This document shows positions 17,217 through 26,500 of a stretch of 52,233 nucleotides of DNA, piece by piece. The position numbers were made by a program, and so were the translations under genes. The notes below the pieces were generated by a model. The model ran no database searches. It was not told the DNA's origin and saw only the letters and a list, made by a program, of their open reading frames with translations. The DNA comes from Euryarchaeota archaeon UBA258 (GTDB lineage: Archaea > Thermoplasmatota > Poseidoniia > Poseidoniales > Poseidoniaceae), in contig DAPR01000078.1 in the NCBI GenBank assembly GCA_002502605.1, forward strand, positions 1-52,233, read 5' to 3'. Each line of letters begins with the position of its first letter. The stretch's first letter is position 1.

Positions 17217-17840
17217 ATGGGGGGGCAAAGGCAGCGTTCGGTGATTTTGGGCACCGCATTGTTGTTTCTGGTTCTCGGAGCACCCACCTTGTCAAGCATG
17301 CCCGCCGGTGTTGGGGAGTTGGGCGACAATGGCTGCACATGCCACGGAGGCGATTCGACATCGGTCTCAGTCCATGTGTTGGGCCTACCCGAAGTGTACG
17401 CTTCAAACATGTCCTACAACCTCTCAATTGCGATCGATGGCCCTCCTCAGGACGATGCTAACAGCCACCAGGGTGGATTCCGATTCACGGTAACAAGCGG
17501 TGTGGTGGTGTTCGAAAACTCCACCAACACTCAATCACTCGAAGACGGATGGACGCACCAGCTTTCAGGAACCTATCAGCGGGTGTGGAATTTCACATGG
17601 ACTCCATCCAATGAATCAATTGACCCGGTGGAATTCATTGTCCACGGTAATGCTGTCAATGGCAATGGGCAATCGAGCGGTGATGCTTGGAACAGTTTTG
17701 GTGCGGCCATTGCCCACCAAGATGCTCCACAAGAGCCCGAGCAACCAGTGTTCGACCGAGACATTGGCGCTCTTGATTGGACCGTGTTTGCAGCGGGCCT
17801 AGCCGCCTTGATGTTCTTCTTGGTTCGAACAATCAAGTGA
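17217..17840 (+). CDS. Secreted, C-terminally anchored protein with a CxCH motif (Reeler/choice-of-anchor-like)
   Basis: The ATG at 17217 gives MGGQRQRSVILGTALLFL, a signal peptide cleaved near LSSMPA. The frame is open upstream to a GTG at 17160, which would put the signal sequence too far inside. The mature start has GELGDNGCTCHGG, a Cys-x-Cys-His that resembles the CxxCH-bearing region of secreted proteins with a choice-of-anchor domain. After it come beta-strand-rich VSVHVLGLPEVYASNMSYNL and GGFRFTVTSG. A transmembrane helix ends the protein (WTVFAAGLAALMFFLVRTI). The domain may bind a metal or haem outside the cell, which is an inference. It converges with ftsZ, leaving 2 bp. Confidence 0.7.
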   Translation: MGGQRQRSVILGTALLFLVLGAPTLSSMPAGVGELGDNGCTCHGGDSTSVSVHVLGLPEVYASNMSYNLSIAIDGPPQDDANSHQGGFRFTVTSGVVVFENSTNTQSLEDGWTHQLSGTYQRVWNFTWTPSNESIDPVEFIVHGNAVNGNGQSSGDAWNSFGAAIAHQDAPQEPEQPVFDRDIGALDWTVFAAGLAALMFFLVRTIK

Positions 17841-17842
17841 AC

Positions 17843-18973
17843 TCAATTGACAAATTCGATTTGTCTGTTTTGCAGCGCTCGCAACTGACGGTTTTCGCTT
17901 GCTCCATGAATTTGTTCGCTCTTGACACCCGTGAGGACCAACATGACTCGAAGTTCATCACCCAGTTCTTCGCGCACAGCCGCCCCCCAAATCACTTGAG
18001 CGTGTGGGGAGATTTGGTCGGTGATCAGTTTAGCACACTGTTCAGCCTCACCCAAGGTGAGGCTTGGACCACCAACAACGTTGATGAGTGCGCCACGAGC
18101 ATCAGATGAATCAATATCGAGCAACGGAGAATGCATTGCTTCCTGTGTTGCCGCCTCCACCCGACCCGGTCCACTTGCCTCGCCAAGGCCAATCATGGCA
18201 ACGCCACTGCCAAATTGAATCACGGTTCTCAAATCTTCAAAGTCAAGATTGACCATGCCATCAGTGGTTAACATTTCAGCCACCCCTGTAATGGAACGGA
18301 CAAGCAGTTCGTCACCAACTCTGAACGCGTCTCCGATGGGGAGATCTTTCACGCCTTCAATTTCGAGAAGGCGTTCATTTGGAATGACGAGAATTGTATC
18401 GCAATGTTCGCGTAATTTTTCCAATCCCCACTCGGCGTTTTGCTTGCGTAGAGCGCCTTCAGAATTGAACGGGTAGGTAACGACCGCGATGGTCATTGCA
18501 CCTTGTTGCTTGGCCAGGCGTGCGATGTGTCCAGCTGCTCCTGTTCCCGATCCACCGCCCATTCCTGCGGTGATGATGGCCAGTTGGGTGTCGTTGGTGA
18601 TGCGTCGCAAGGCGATTTCAGATTCAAGCGCTGCCGCCTCCCCCTTGGTCGGGTCGCCACCTGCGCCTCGACCTCGTGCGGTCCTTCCGATCAGCACCTT
18701 CTCTTCAAGCGGGGACATCAGCAATGCTTGAGCATCGGTGTTGATGGCGTATCCCGTGACATAGGAGTTCTTGAACAGCCGCTCTTCGAACAATCGATTG
18801 ATTGCGTTGCATCCTGCCCCACCCACGCCGTACACACGGATCCGTGGTTGAAGCGATTCGAGCAAGGCTTGAAGTTCAACTTCTGAATTTTCATCCATCG
18901 GTGGTGCAACTGCATCAGCCGCTGCTTGTTCGGCTTCAGTGAGTTCTAGAACGCGTTCAACGAGGTGTCGCAT
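17843..18973 (-). CDS. ftsZ: Cell division GTPase FtsZ
   Basis: FtsZ polymerises into the division ring. Motifs are YGVGGAGCNAINRL at residues 48-61 (nucleotide loop), GMGGGSGTGA at 137-146 (the tubulin signature with Ser in place of the first Thr), FNSEGALR (T5 loop) and VNLDFEDLRTVI (T7 loop with catalytic Asp). The ATG at 18973 (MRHLVERVLELT) is chosen because archaeal FtsZ proteins start with similar short helices. A longer frame to a TTG at 19054 would overlap the radA stop codon by two bases (TTGA). It lies directly after radA on the same strand and is probably co-transcribed with it. Confidence 0.95.
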   Translation of the reverse strand: MRHLVERVLELTEAEQAAADAVAPPMDENSEVELQALLESLQPRIRVYGVGGAGCNAINRLFEERLFKNSYVTGYAINTDAQALLMSPLEEKVLIGRTARGRGAGGDPTKGEAAALESEIALRRITNDTQLAIITAGMGGGSGTGAAGHIARLAKQQGAMTIAVVTYPFNSEGALRKQNAEWGLEKLREHCDTILVIPNERLLEIEGVKDLPIGDAFRVGDELLVRSITGVAEMLTTDGMVNLDFEDLRTVIQFGSGVAMIGLGEASGPGRVEAATQEAMHSPLLDIDSSDARGALINVVGGPSLTLGEAEQCAKLITDQISPHAQVIWGAAVREELGDELRVMLVLTGVKSEQIHGASENRQLRALQNRQIEFVN

Positions 18974-19050
18974 GCTGCTTTGCTCGTTGTTGTGACCTTG
19001 AATGTGCCGCACCAAAAAAGACCCAAAACGGCCTTTTTGAGGGGTGATCT

Positions 19051-20088
19051 TCAATCACGAAGGCCTTCTTGTGTCACTTGATACACGCATTCCCCATCAG
19101 GAAGGTTTGGTGAATCCACGAGTCGAGCGATGCGTCGTCCAGCCTTAGCTTTGCGCAGGTAGAGTCGGAACGTCGATGCGTGAGCGAGCACGTGACCGCC
19201 GATGGGCTTTGTTGGGTCGCCCCACATTGCATCTGGCTTGGAATGAACTTGGTTGGTCACAAGCACCAGGGCGTTGTTGACGTCAGCCAACTGCTTCAAG
19301 TCCTTGAGGTGCCGGTTGAGTTTCTGTTGACGGTTTGCAAGCATACCACGGCCGATGTATTCAGCACGGAAGTGGCTGGTGAGTGAATCGACGATGATCA
19401 TCTTGACGTTCAATCCCTTGCTCATCCTCTTGATTTCATCAACAAGAAGCATTTGGTGAGCGGAGTTGTACGCCCGTGCCACGTGGATTCGGGCGAGAAC
19501 TGCTTCTGGATCCAATCCGTGTCCGCGAGCCATTTGCGTGATTCGCTCAGGCCGGAATGTGTCTTCGGTGTCGATGTAAAACACATCGCCATCAAAGCCG
19601 CCCTCATCCATTGGGAGGGTGCAGTTGACTGCCAGTTGGTGGCCGATTTGTGTTTTTCCGCTTCCGAATGCCCCATAGACTTCCACAAGTGCTTGAGTTT
19701 CGAAACCGCCACCAAGCAAATCATCAATTGATTGAACCTTTGAAGACAATTTCAGAACTTCACGTCGGCGCTCTAATAGAGCGTCACCAGAGACGAAACC
19801 GCCAATGTTTGCCATCTTTTTGGCAGCACCAATGATCTTGGTTGCTACAGCTTCACCGAGTTCAGCTTGGTCAGCAAGGTCCCCAGGGGACATGACGGCG
19901 AGTGCGAGGAGGTCATCGAAACCGGCCTCTCGGAGTTTTTCTGCTGTTGCTGGGCCAACGCCAGGCAAGTCTTCGATTTTGACCTCGGGGGCCTCTTCTT
20001 CTTCTGGCATCACTTTGACTGCCTTGTCTTGAAGGTCTTCATTGTTTTCAATCTCTATCTTCGCTTTCTTTTTTGATTTGGTCGCCAT
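19051..20088 (-). CDS. radA: RadA recombinase
   Basis: RadA is the archaeal RecA/Rad51 homologue and drives strand exchange in homologous recombination. The order is a lysine-rich start, an acidic stretch (EEEEAPE), the helix-hairpin-helix [18 protein letters not shown], then the ATPase core: Walker A GAFGSGKT at residues 139-146, [14 protein letters not shown], Walker [13 protein letters not shown] and L2/C-terminal [17 protein letters not shown]. The 345-residue length is typical. The KSKKKAK start is unusual only in its charge. A TATA-like element at 20123-20135 precedes the ATG by about 40 bp, and ftsZ follows. Confidence 0.97.
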   Translation of the reverse strand: MATKSKKKAKIEIENNEDLQDKAVKVMPEEEEAPEVKIEDLPGVGPATAEKLREAGFDDLLALAVMSPGDLADQAELGEAVATKIIGAAKKMANIGGFVSGDALLERRREVLKLSSKVQSIDDLLGGGFETQALVEVYGAFGSGKTQIGHQLAVNCTLPMDEGGFDGDVFYIDTEDTFRPERITQMARGHGLDPEAVLARIHVARAYNSAHQMLLVDEIKRMSKGLNVKMIIVDSLTSHFRAEYIGRGMLANRQQKLNRHLKDLKQLADVNNALVLVTNQVHSKPDAMWGDPTKPIGGHVLAHASTFRLYLRKAKAGRRIARLVDSPNLPDGECVYQVTQEGLRD

Positions 20089-20122
20089 TTCTGTTCACTT
20101 CCAACCCCTACTGGTCGGGCTA

Positions 20123-20135
20123 GAGTATATCAAAG
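20123..20135 (-). promoter_or_regulatory. TATA-like promoter element for radA-ftsZ
   Basis: On the minus strand this reads CTTTGATATACTC. With archaeal spacing transcription would begin near 20104, leaving a leader of about 15 nt before the radA ATG at 20088. Confidence 0.45.
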
Positions 20136-20164
20136 GAAGAAGGGCGGCGCGTAATTGAGTTTGA

Positions 20165-20186
20165 TAAAAATTCGTTTTTTACGAAC
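20165..20186 (-). terminator. Probable terminator hairpin with T-run
   Basis: The minus strand reads TTCGT-AAAAA-ACGAA followed by TTTTTAT, a short stem-loop with a T-run. It lies between the lipoprotein gene and the radA promoter, so it would end the lipoprotein transcript. The five-pair stem is short; in archaea the T-run itself may be the active signal. Confidence 0.4.
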
Positions 20187-20255
20187 AGATATGGGTGCCC
20201 AGTGGGCCTTTTGGTTCACTTCAAGTTCAGATTTTGAAATGTTGAAAGTGAACAA

Positions 20256-21086
20256 TCACTCTTCCTCTTCTTCATTTTCAGGCGTTTGCTCTTCGGTAGG
20301 GAATGGGTTTGTGGTGCTTTCATCTGCGGCATAGGCAATGGTGATGGTTTGGCTGATATCGACGTTTTCTTGGTCTTGGTTTAGACCAATCTCGAGGGTC
20401 CAAACACCCGTTATGATGGCGAACTCATTGTGTTTCCAGTTTGCATTTTGCCCGTCTGCAATTTGTTCAGGCGGGGATTCTATCACAGCTTCACCTGCGC
20501 TGTTGTTGAGGTACCATGTTACGGTGACTGGGGAGCCGAACGCCAAATTCTCACCGTTGGTGACGGTCGAATCTATTTGGATTTGCTCAGGAAGGGCGCA
20601 TTCACAATCAGGTGTTACGTCAATGTTCATGCTTCGAGGGTTCGTTGTGCTGCTCTCGCTCCAGGTGATTTGCTTTTCAATGCGAATCGTGACGTTTTCA
20701 GAATATTCGTTGTCTTGATCATCGATGGCGCCAATTCCGGCTACAAAGATACCGTGAGTGAGGTAGGTGTAGGAAATTTCTCCCGTTTCTGCAGCGTTCA
20801 CCATCACCGGGTTTGATCCATCGCCCGCATCAAACCAAAACGTGGAAATGACCCCAGCACTGGATTTTGTGTAAGAGAAATCAAACACGACATCAACGCC
20901 CTCTTCGGAGACTTGTTGATTGTTTTGAATAGATTCTGTAATGATGCCAGATGTTGTTTCGTAGTAGACGACGAAGTCGATTGGACCGTCGTATTCCTCG
21001 TTGTCATCTCCGCCCAAGCAGCCGGCCAAACTTGCGCTCAACACCACGATGCCCAGAAGCACTGAAGCGAGCATTTGTTGGCGCAT
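20256..21086 (-). CDS. Predicted lipoprotein with PKD-like domain
   Basis: The N-terminus MRQQMLASVLLGIVVLSASLAGC (in parts) ends in a lipobox LAGC, with Cys expected to be the first residue of the mature lipoprotein, followed by the acidic spacer GGDDNEEYDG. Residues about 40-130 look like a PKD/Ig-like beta-sandwich: FDFSYTKSSAG, FWFDAGDGSNP, YTYLTHGIFVAGIGAIDD. A second beta domain has VTWYLNNSAGEA. The acidic C-terminal tail is TPENEEEEE. The ATG at 21086 is chosen over a GTG at 21095. Its ligand is unknown. Confidence 0.75.
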   Translation of the reverse strand: MRQQMLASVLLGIVVLSASLAGCLGGDDNEEYDGPIDFVVYYETTSGIITESIQNNQQVSEEGVDVVFDFSYTKSSAGVISTFWFDAGDGSNPVMVNAAETGEISYTYLTHGIFVAGIGAIDDQDNEYSENVTIRIEKQITWSESSTTNPRSMNIDVTPDCECALPEQIQIDSTVTNGENLAFGSPVTVTWYLNNSAGEAVIESPPEQIADGQNANWKHNEFAIITGVWTLEIGLNQDQENVDISQTITIAYAADESTTNPFPTEEQTPENEEEEE

Positions 21087-21219
21087 GCTCCTCACAAGAG
21101 GTTCTCCTTCATGAAATCAACACCTATGATGAAAATGAGGTCTTCTCGCTCAAATACGCTGTTCTGGTCCATCGTCTTCCATCGGTGGTTTCAAAGCGGG
21201 GGAGGTCGGCCGTTTGGTT

Positions 21220-21297
21220 AACGAGGTGGGGTAGTCTGGATATCCCGTCGGGCTCATAACCCGGAGATCGGTGGTTCAAATCCATCCCTCGTTACCA
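21220..21297 (+). tRNA. Initiator tRNA-Met (CAT)
   Basis: A full cloverleaf can be drawn: acceptor AACGAGG/CCTCGTT, D-arm GGG/CCC, anticodon stem TCGGG/CCCGG with loop CTCATAA (anticodon CAT), T-arm GGTGG/CCATC with TTCAAAT, discriminator A and encoded CCA. The A1:U72 pair and the three consecutive G:C pairs in the anticodon stem are the known marks of an archaeal initiator. There is no intron. It ends 9 bp before the convergent repeat-protein gene. Confidence 0.93.
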
Positions 21298-21306
21298 TAC
21301 GACGAA

Positions 21307-22059
21307 TCAACCGTACTCGTAGTAATCGTGTTTTGGCTTCATCGCATCGAGCGCGCTTTGTAATTGTGCATTGGCTGCAGCTTCACCCGAAAGAATCGCA
21401 TCCATTTCATTCTTGATCCGTTCAGCCTCTGATGCACACAAAGCAGCATTGCCAATTCCATGAGGGACCGCCCCAAGCAAGGCCTGCCGAACCTGCTCTG
21501 CGTCGACTTGTTTGGATGCAGGCGGCCTTAGGGTGAAGGTTGAATCCGCATAAATCACGTGGCCCGAAGAAGCACTTGTTGATGCTAATCGATCGATGAG
21601 TTTCGCTTCATACCCCACATGGCGGCAAGCATCCAACGCACTTGCAAGATTTCCGGGTGCTAATTTTTCTGCTTTGGCATAGGCTTTGCGCGCCGCTCGT
21701 GTTTTGCCACCCGCGGCGTAGGCATTGGCTGCACGGTGCACATCTTCTGCTTCTGGCGTTATTTGCTCGAGCAGGTGAGGGGCTCCAATGCGAAGGGTTT
21801 TGACGAGTTTTTTCCGCTCCTTAAGCAGAATGCCAACGCTTGCTACGGCCCTGTCCGCTTTGCCTCGAGCGAGCAACACATCGCAGAGGATTCGTAGGCC
21901 TTTCACGAGCATAATTTGCTCATCTGCGGTTCTTTTTTTCCGCAACAGGAACATCTCTGTGAATTGCGTAGCCATTACTTCGGACATTTCCATCCGACCA
22001 TCCAAAATATACCGCTCAAGTTGAATGAGCGTTTGAGCGGGGTCGTCCATTCCAAACAT
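21307..22059 (-). CDS. Helical repeat (TPR-like) protein of unknown function
   Basis: The protein is soluble and nearly all-helical. Its pairs of helices have the small-residue spacing of TPRs, for example VHRAANAYAAGGKTRAARKAYAKAEKLAPG in overlapping units, with LLARGKADRAVASVGILLKER before it. The C-terminus ends DYYEYG. The GTG at 22086 is the longest start, but ATG at 22059 (MFGMDDPAQ) or 22050 is more likely. The first 35 bp of the longest frame face the rightward AK6 gene. No catalytic motif is seen. The neighbouring tRNA is convergent. Confidence 0.65.
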   Translation of the reverse strand: MFGMDDPAQTLIQLERYILDGRMEMSEVMATQFTEMFLLRKKRTADEQIMLVKGLRILCDVLLARGKADRAVASVGILLKERKKLVKTLRIGAPHLLEQITPEAEDVHRAANAYAAGGKTRAARKAYAKAEKLAPGNLASALDACRHVGYEAKLIDRLASTSASSGHVIYADSTFTLRPPASKQVDAEQVRQALLGAVPHGIGNAALCASEAERIKNEMDAILSGEAAANAQLQSALDAMKPKHDYYEYG

Positions 22060-22157
22060 GTGAGCAAGAGGCGCTGGACCTCTCACCTATTGATGCCTTG
22101 GTTTCCAAGTTTGTTCTTGATTTCATGGTGGTTCATCCTCCTCGTTCATCAGGTGGT

Positions 22158-22166
22158 TGTATTAAC
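22158..22166 (+). promoter_or_regulatory. TATA-like box for the AK6-type kinase gene
   Basis: TGTATTAAC is centred about 25 bp before the ATG at 22187, again predicting a leaderless transcript. Confidence 0.45.
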
Positions 22167-22186
22167 TTGGGCCATCTGGGCTAACT

Positions 22187-22726
22187 ATGAATTTGCCCCG
22201 CCTCATTGCAATTACGGGAACGCCCGGCTGTGGGAAGACCACATTGTGCGAGGAATTGATGGCCAACGGGCACACCATCCGAACCGTTCTCGACCTTGCT
22301 CGAGAGCACGGCTGTCTTGGCGATCAGGATCCTGCCGATGGGGCAGCCCCAATCGATGTTCACAAACTCGCCGAGGTATGGCAAGAGGTGCCTGAGGGAC
22401 TGGTTTTCATCGATGGCCATCTTTCGCATTTGCTCGATGTTGATGCCGTGATTCTTCTTCGTTGCCAGCCCGATCAATTGCGTCTTCGTCTTGAACAGCG
22501 GGAGTACAGTGAGGCAAAGGTACGCGCCAATGTGGAATGGGAAATGCTGGCTGGAACATGGTCCGAGATGCTTGAATTCGAACTCGAAGCACCGGTCTTG
22601 GAACTCGACGCAACAGAACAAACCACTCCTGCTCTTCTCGAAGAGGTCATGATTTGGATTGAGGGTGGTTGCCCTTCCGACGGCGTAGAAGAATCGGCAA
22701 GAGAAGCCATTGATTGGTTGTCTTGA
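22187..22726 (+). CDS. AK6/Fap7-type adenylate kinase
   Basis: AK6/Fap7-type proteins are nucleotide kinases or ATPases that help late assembly of the small ribosomal subunit in eukaryotes and archaea. The Walker A loop is TGTPGCGKTT at residues 9-18. It is followed by VFIDGHLSHLLDVDAVILLRCQP in the family pattern (IxGHL, then hydrophobic strand and RCxP), LRLRLEQREYSEAKVRANVEWE and a C-terminal helix. The 179-residue length is typical. The next gene, a CDP-alcohol phosphotransferase, starts about 48 bp downstream and may be co-transcribed. Confidence 0.9.
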   Translation: MNLPRLIAITGTPGCGKTTLCEELMANGHTIRTVLDLAREHGCLGDQDPADGAAPIDVHKLAEVWQEVPEGLVFIDGHLSHLLDVDAVILLRCQPDQLRLRLEQREYSEAKVRANVEWEMLAGTWSEMLEFELEAPVLELDATEQTTPALLEEVMIWIEGGCPSDGVEESAREAIDWLS

Positions 22727-22774
22727 CCACCCAAAGAACAAACACCCCCCTCCGTGGCATCCAGCCCGATAGGT

Positions 22775-23482
22775 ATGGCACTGGAGAAGTTTCGAAGCAC
22801 ATGGGAAAGCATTGTGAATCCGATTGTCGATTCTATTTCAACTTGGAAACCATCGACACTGACATGGATTGCAATGCCTCTTGGTGTGCTTGGTGGTTTG
22901 GCTGTTTTGATGGCACCAAACACTCCATACGGCGCCAATATGCTCTTTGGAGGAACGATTTTGATCACGTTTGCCATCACGCTCGATGCCTTGGACGGTC
23001 CTTTGGCTCGCCGAACTGGACAGGTGACTCGATGGGGGGATTACCTCGATCACACCTTTGACAGGTTGCTGGATGCAGTATGGATTGTGTGCATGGCAGG
23101 CTCCGTGTTTGTGGGCGATTTTACCCTTGGTCTTGCAGCAGCATGGCTCATTTTACTGGGCTCATACATGGGCACGCAAGCACAAGCAGTAGCAGGGAGC
23201 CGGAATTATCGGGGCTTCGGGCGTGCGGATCGGACCATTCTTACGATTGTTTCAATAGCCCTAATGGGTGCTTTCATCCACTTCGAAGTCGGGGATTTTG
23301 GCACCTATCCCGGTATGCTTGACCACATCCCAATTAACCCAATCAGCATCGTGGTTTTGATTTCCGCATTTGGCGGCTTGTGGACGTTCCTCATTCGGTT
23401 CGTACAAGCCCAACACGAAATTCAAAACATCGACCGAGAAGACCCTCTCCCTCAGCCAAACGCCCCAAAAGAATCTGAGTGA
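22775..23482 (+). CDS. CDP-alcohol phosphatidyltransferase family membrane enzyme
   Basis: The catalytic motif D-x2-D-G-x2-A-R-x8-G-x3-D-x3-D is intact: DALDGPLARR, then GDYLDHTFDR. Such enzymes transfer a polar head group to a CDP-activated lipid. In archaea the likely step is archaetidyl phospholipid synthesis from CDP-archaeol, but the head group cannot be told. About six hydrophobic helices are seen. The ATG at 22775 (MALEKFRSTW) aligns with the usual start, and the GTG at 22754 adds seven residues without homology. A strong hairpin follows the stop codon. Confidence 0.87.
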   Translation: MALEKFRSTWESIVNPIVDSISTWKPSTLTWIAMPLGVLGGLAVLMAPNTPYGANMLFGGTILITFAITLDALDGPLARRTGQVTRWGDYLDHTFDRLLDAVWIVCMAGSVFVGDFTLGLAAAWLILLGSYMGTQAQAVAGSRNYRGFGRADRTILTIVSIALMGAFIHFEVGDFGTYPGMLDHIPINPISIVVLISAFGGLWTFLIRFVQAQHEIQNIDREDPLPQPNAPKESE

Positions 23483-23509
23483 TTCGGCACCCCTACGGGG
23501 TGGACCGAA
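23483..23509 (+). terminator. Strong hairpin directly after the stop codon
   Basis: TTCGG-CACCCC, loop TAC, GGGGTG-GA-CCGAA gives an 11-pair stem with a two-base bulge, starting one base after the TGA at 23480-23482. There is no T-run, so it may stabilise the 3' end or terminate by another route. No coding sequence covers it. Confidence 0.45.
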
Positions 23510-23571
23510 CTGCCCGATTGGCTGTTGTTAAGGCGGCATACTCATAACGGTAGCATGCTACAAGAGCATTG

Positions 23572-26500
23572 ATGACAGACCAAAAGTTCGTTCATGGCAC
23601 GGAAAGGACAGCCCTTCTCCTCGTGTGTTGTATGGTATTGGCCATCGTACCGCTCACGCATGCTGCCGCCGAAGACGCCGGGGATCCAAGCAACCTCCAA
23701 GCACAAGACATCAATGCAATGTTCGACCCGACAAGTGAGACCACAACCATCACATGGCGCAACATTGACTTCGATGGTTCAGTGCTTCAGGGGTTGTTTT
23801 CCGCAACCTACAACGTGTACAGGTCCGTTGATCCAATCACCTCCGTGTCGATCAGCAGTTTGACACCGTTTACCTCCGGGATCATCGCCTGTTCTTCTGT
23901 TGAAGTGCTGAATGATGCGTTCAAGTGCAGAGGACTCAACGGGACCGTCGATTACCACACCGCATCTTTCTTGGTCGCTCCAGGTGTCAACAATTCGTAC
24001 TACTACGCCGTGACGACAACACTCGGGGACGGAACTGAGTTGTTTGATTTGGACATCGGGGCCTCGGTCATCGAATTCCCTGTCCAAGAAATCACAACCC
24101 CCATTCGAACACCCTACAACCTCGCGGCTGATTTCGACCCTGAGGCAAGTGAAACGACCCTTACCTGGGTGAATTACAACGACATCTTCCCAATCTTGCC
24201 AGAAACGGGTGACGATGCTTACCAAATACAAATTTGGCGAACAGATTACCAAATCACACGAGAGAACGGAGCGGACATGCTTGGCACCACCTCGCCGATC
24301 CTCACCTTGCCTGCAGGCACCTCAAGCACAGTCCTCACCATCCCTTCGAGCACCGACCGTGATGCGTATTACGCCGTCACTTACCTTTTGCCAAACTGGA
24401 CCGCACCGGGTGAAGATTACCAAGATGTACGCTTCCTCTCCAACAACGCATTGACAAGTGCACTGATCGAGGACAACATGCCACCATCTCAAGTTGGTAT
24501 CATGTACGCTGAATTCATACCAAACCCAGATTCTGGAGGCGGCACAACCACCATTTCATGGACTGATGTCTCGGATGAAACGGGTGAATCCTACCGAATC
24601 TACATGTCAGGAATTCCTTTTAGCACGATTGTAAGTTCAGACGTTCAACTCATTGCGACCGTCTCAGAAGGCGTTGGTTCGTTCAACTATGATGTGCCAA
24701 TCGGCCGCCTTGGCTATGCCAACTACTGCATCATCACCGTTGACTTGTACGGCGTTTACAGTCCAAACACCACCGTCAACTCCTGCGCTGGACCAGTGTA
24801 CGAAGATGCGTTTAGCCCATGGATTGCAGAACCGACCCAAGTTCACGCAGAATTCATCGGCGATCGCATCACCCGCGTCACTTGGCAAGATCAACTTGGT
24901 GTCGAAGGTGAGCGATACCACGTCTGGCGTTCTAACTTCAGAGTCACTGGCGCAGAATTCGTTGCTAACCAATCGATGGAATGGCTCGGTTCAGTGAGCG
25001 ACGGAGTCGGTACATTCGATGTCCTTCTGGACACGGACATCCTCAGGGACAACGCGCACTATTACGTCACAACAGAGGCACTCTACGGCCACATCAACGG
25101 GACTTACATGGACACTCGTTTGAATCAAAATCACTTCGGCCCAATCTCAGAAGACACCAAGCCACCAAACCCTGCTCGAATCAAAGAGGCAACCCCACTT
25201 GGTGCTCAGAAGCTCATCACACTCGAATGGTTCAATGAAGATGATCTCAATGAAGGGTACGAAATTTGGAGGCATTACGGCGCACCGTTTGGTGAGAATG
25301 AAGATCAAATCGGCACCCTTGACGATGCAGGATGGGAATTCGTCCTTGGCGACATCACTCCTGGTACAGGTGTTCAAAGCACCATTGTCCGTCAACTGCC
25401 AATCCCTGATGGTGTCGACCGTGAGGTGTGGTATGCCGTGATCATTGAAGATCAATGGGGCAATCAAAACCCTGAGATGTTCAACGGCATTGGTGGAAAC
25501 GCTGTCAAAATCAACGAAGATACGAAATTCCCAGAAGCCTCAATGCTCCTCCTCGATGCAGATGGTTCTGCCTTCCAAAGTCCATCCTTAGTTTCTGGAA
25601 CATACACTCTCCAAGTTGAAATCGACGAATACCTCCAAGGTAACCCTACAGTGAACATCACAACCGTTGCCGGTGGAGAAATCTCAGGTGGCGACATTGA
25701 GATGAACATGATTGCGGATAACAACAACAATCCAGAACGCGGTCCTGTGTACGCCTTTGAGTTCTTCATCGGCCAAAATACGATTGCTGGCGACATGGTC
25801 ATTGAATTGATCATGGAAGACGAGTCTGGCAATGAAATCAGTCAGAGTTGGACCGACCGTGCAGTGGATGCAAAGCGTCCGACGGTGACCATTTACTCGC
25901 CTTCATCTGGAAATGACGGTTCAAAGTACCTCTATGGTAATTCCATTCAAGTCCTTGCTGGAGCAACAGATGACGTCATGGTGACCTCATTCCAGTACAA
26001 GTTCACATACAATTACGGAACTGGAAACTCCCAATCAACACCATGGTCAGAAGCAACTTCGGTGACAGATCTTGACGGTGATAACCGCTCGATGGTGTTT
26101 GACATGGAGTTCTCCGCAGGAAACTTCGAGCCTGGCCAACACGCTGTGTATGTCCGAGCAATCGACTCCGCAGGCAATGAAGTCTCTAAGAATGTCATTT
26201 TCGTTGTCGACCAGTGCCGCCAGCGACTTGATGGAACCACCTCTTGTAACTACGTTGAAGCGCTCCAACCAGAACCTGAACCAGTCATCATCACCCCTTC
26301 AATGTCCGACCCACCTTATGTGTTGGTTTGGGTGCTCCTAGGTGTCTTCGTGGTCTCATTGATTGTGATGGCATTGATCATTCAAACGAGCATGTCTGGT
26401 CCTAAGAAGAAGAAATCAAAGGGCGATGACGATGAAGAAGACGATGATTGGATGACTGAATTCATTGGTACTTCACAAGAACTCGATATGGGCGCGGTCA

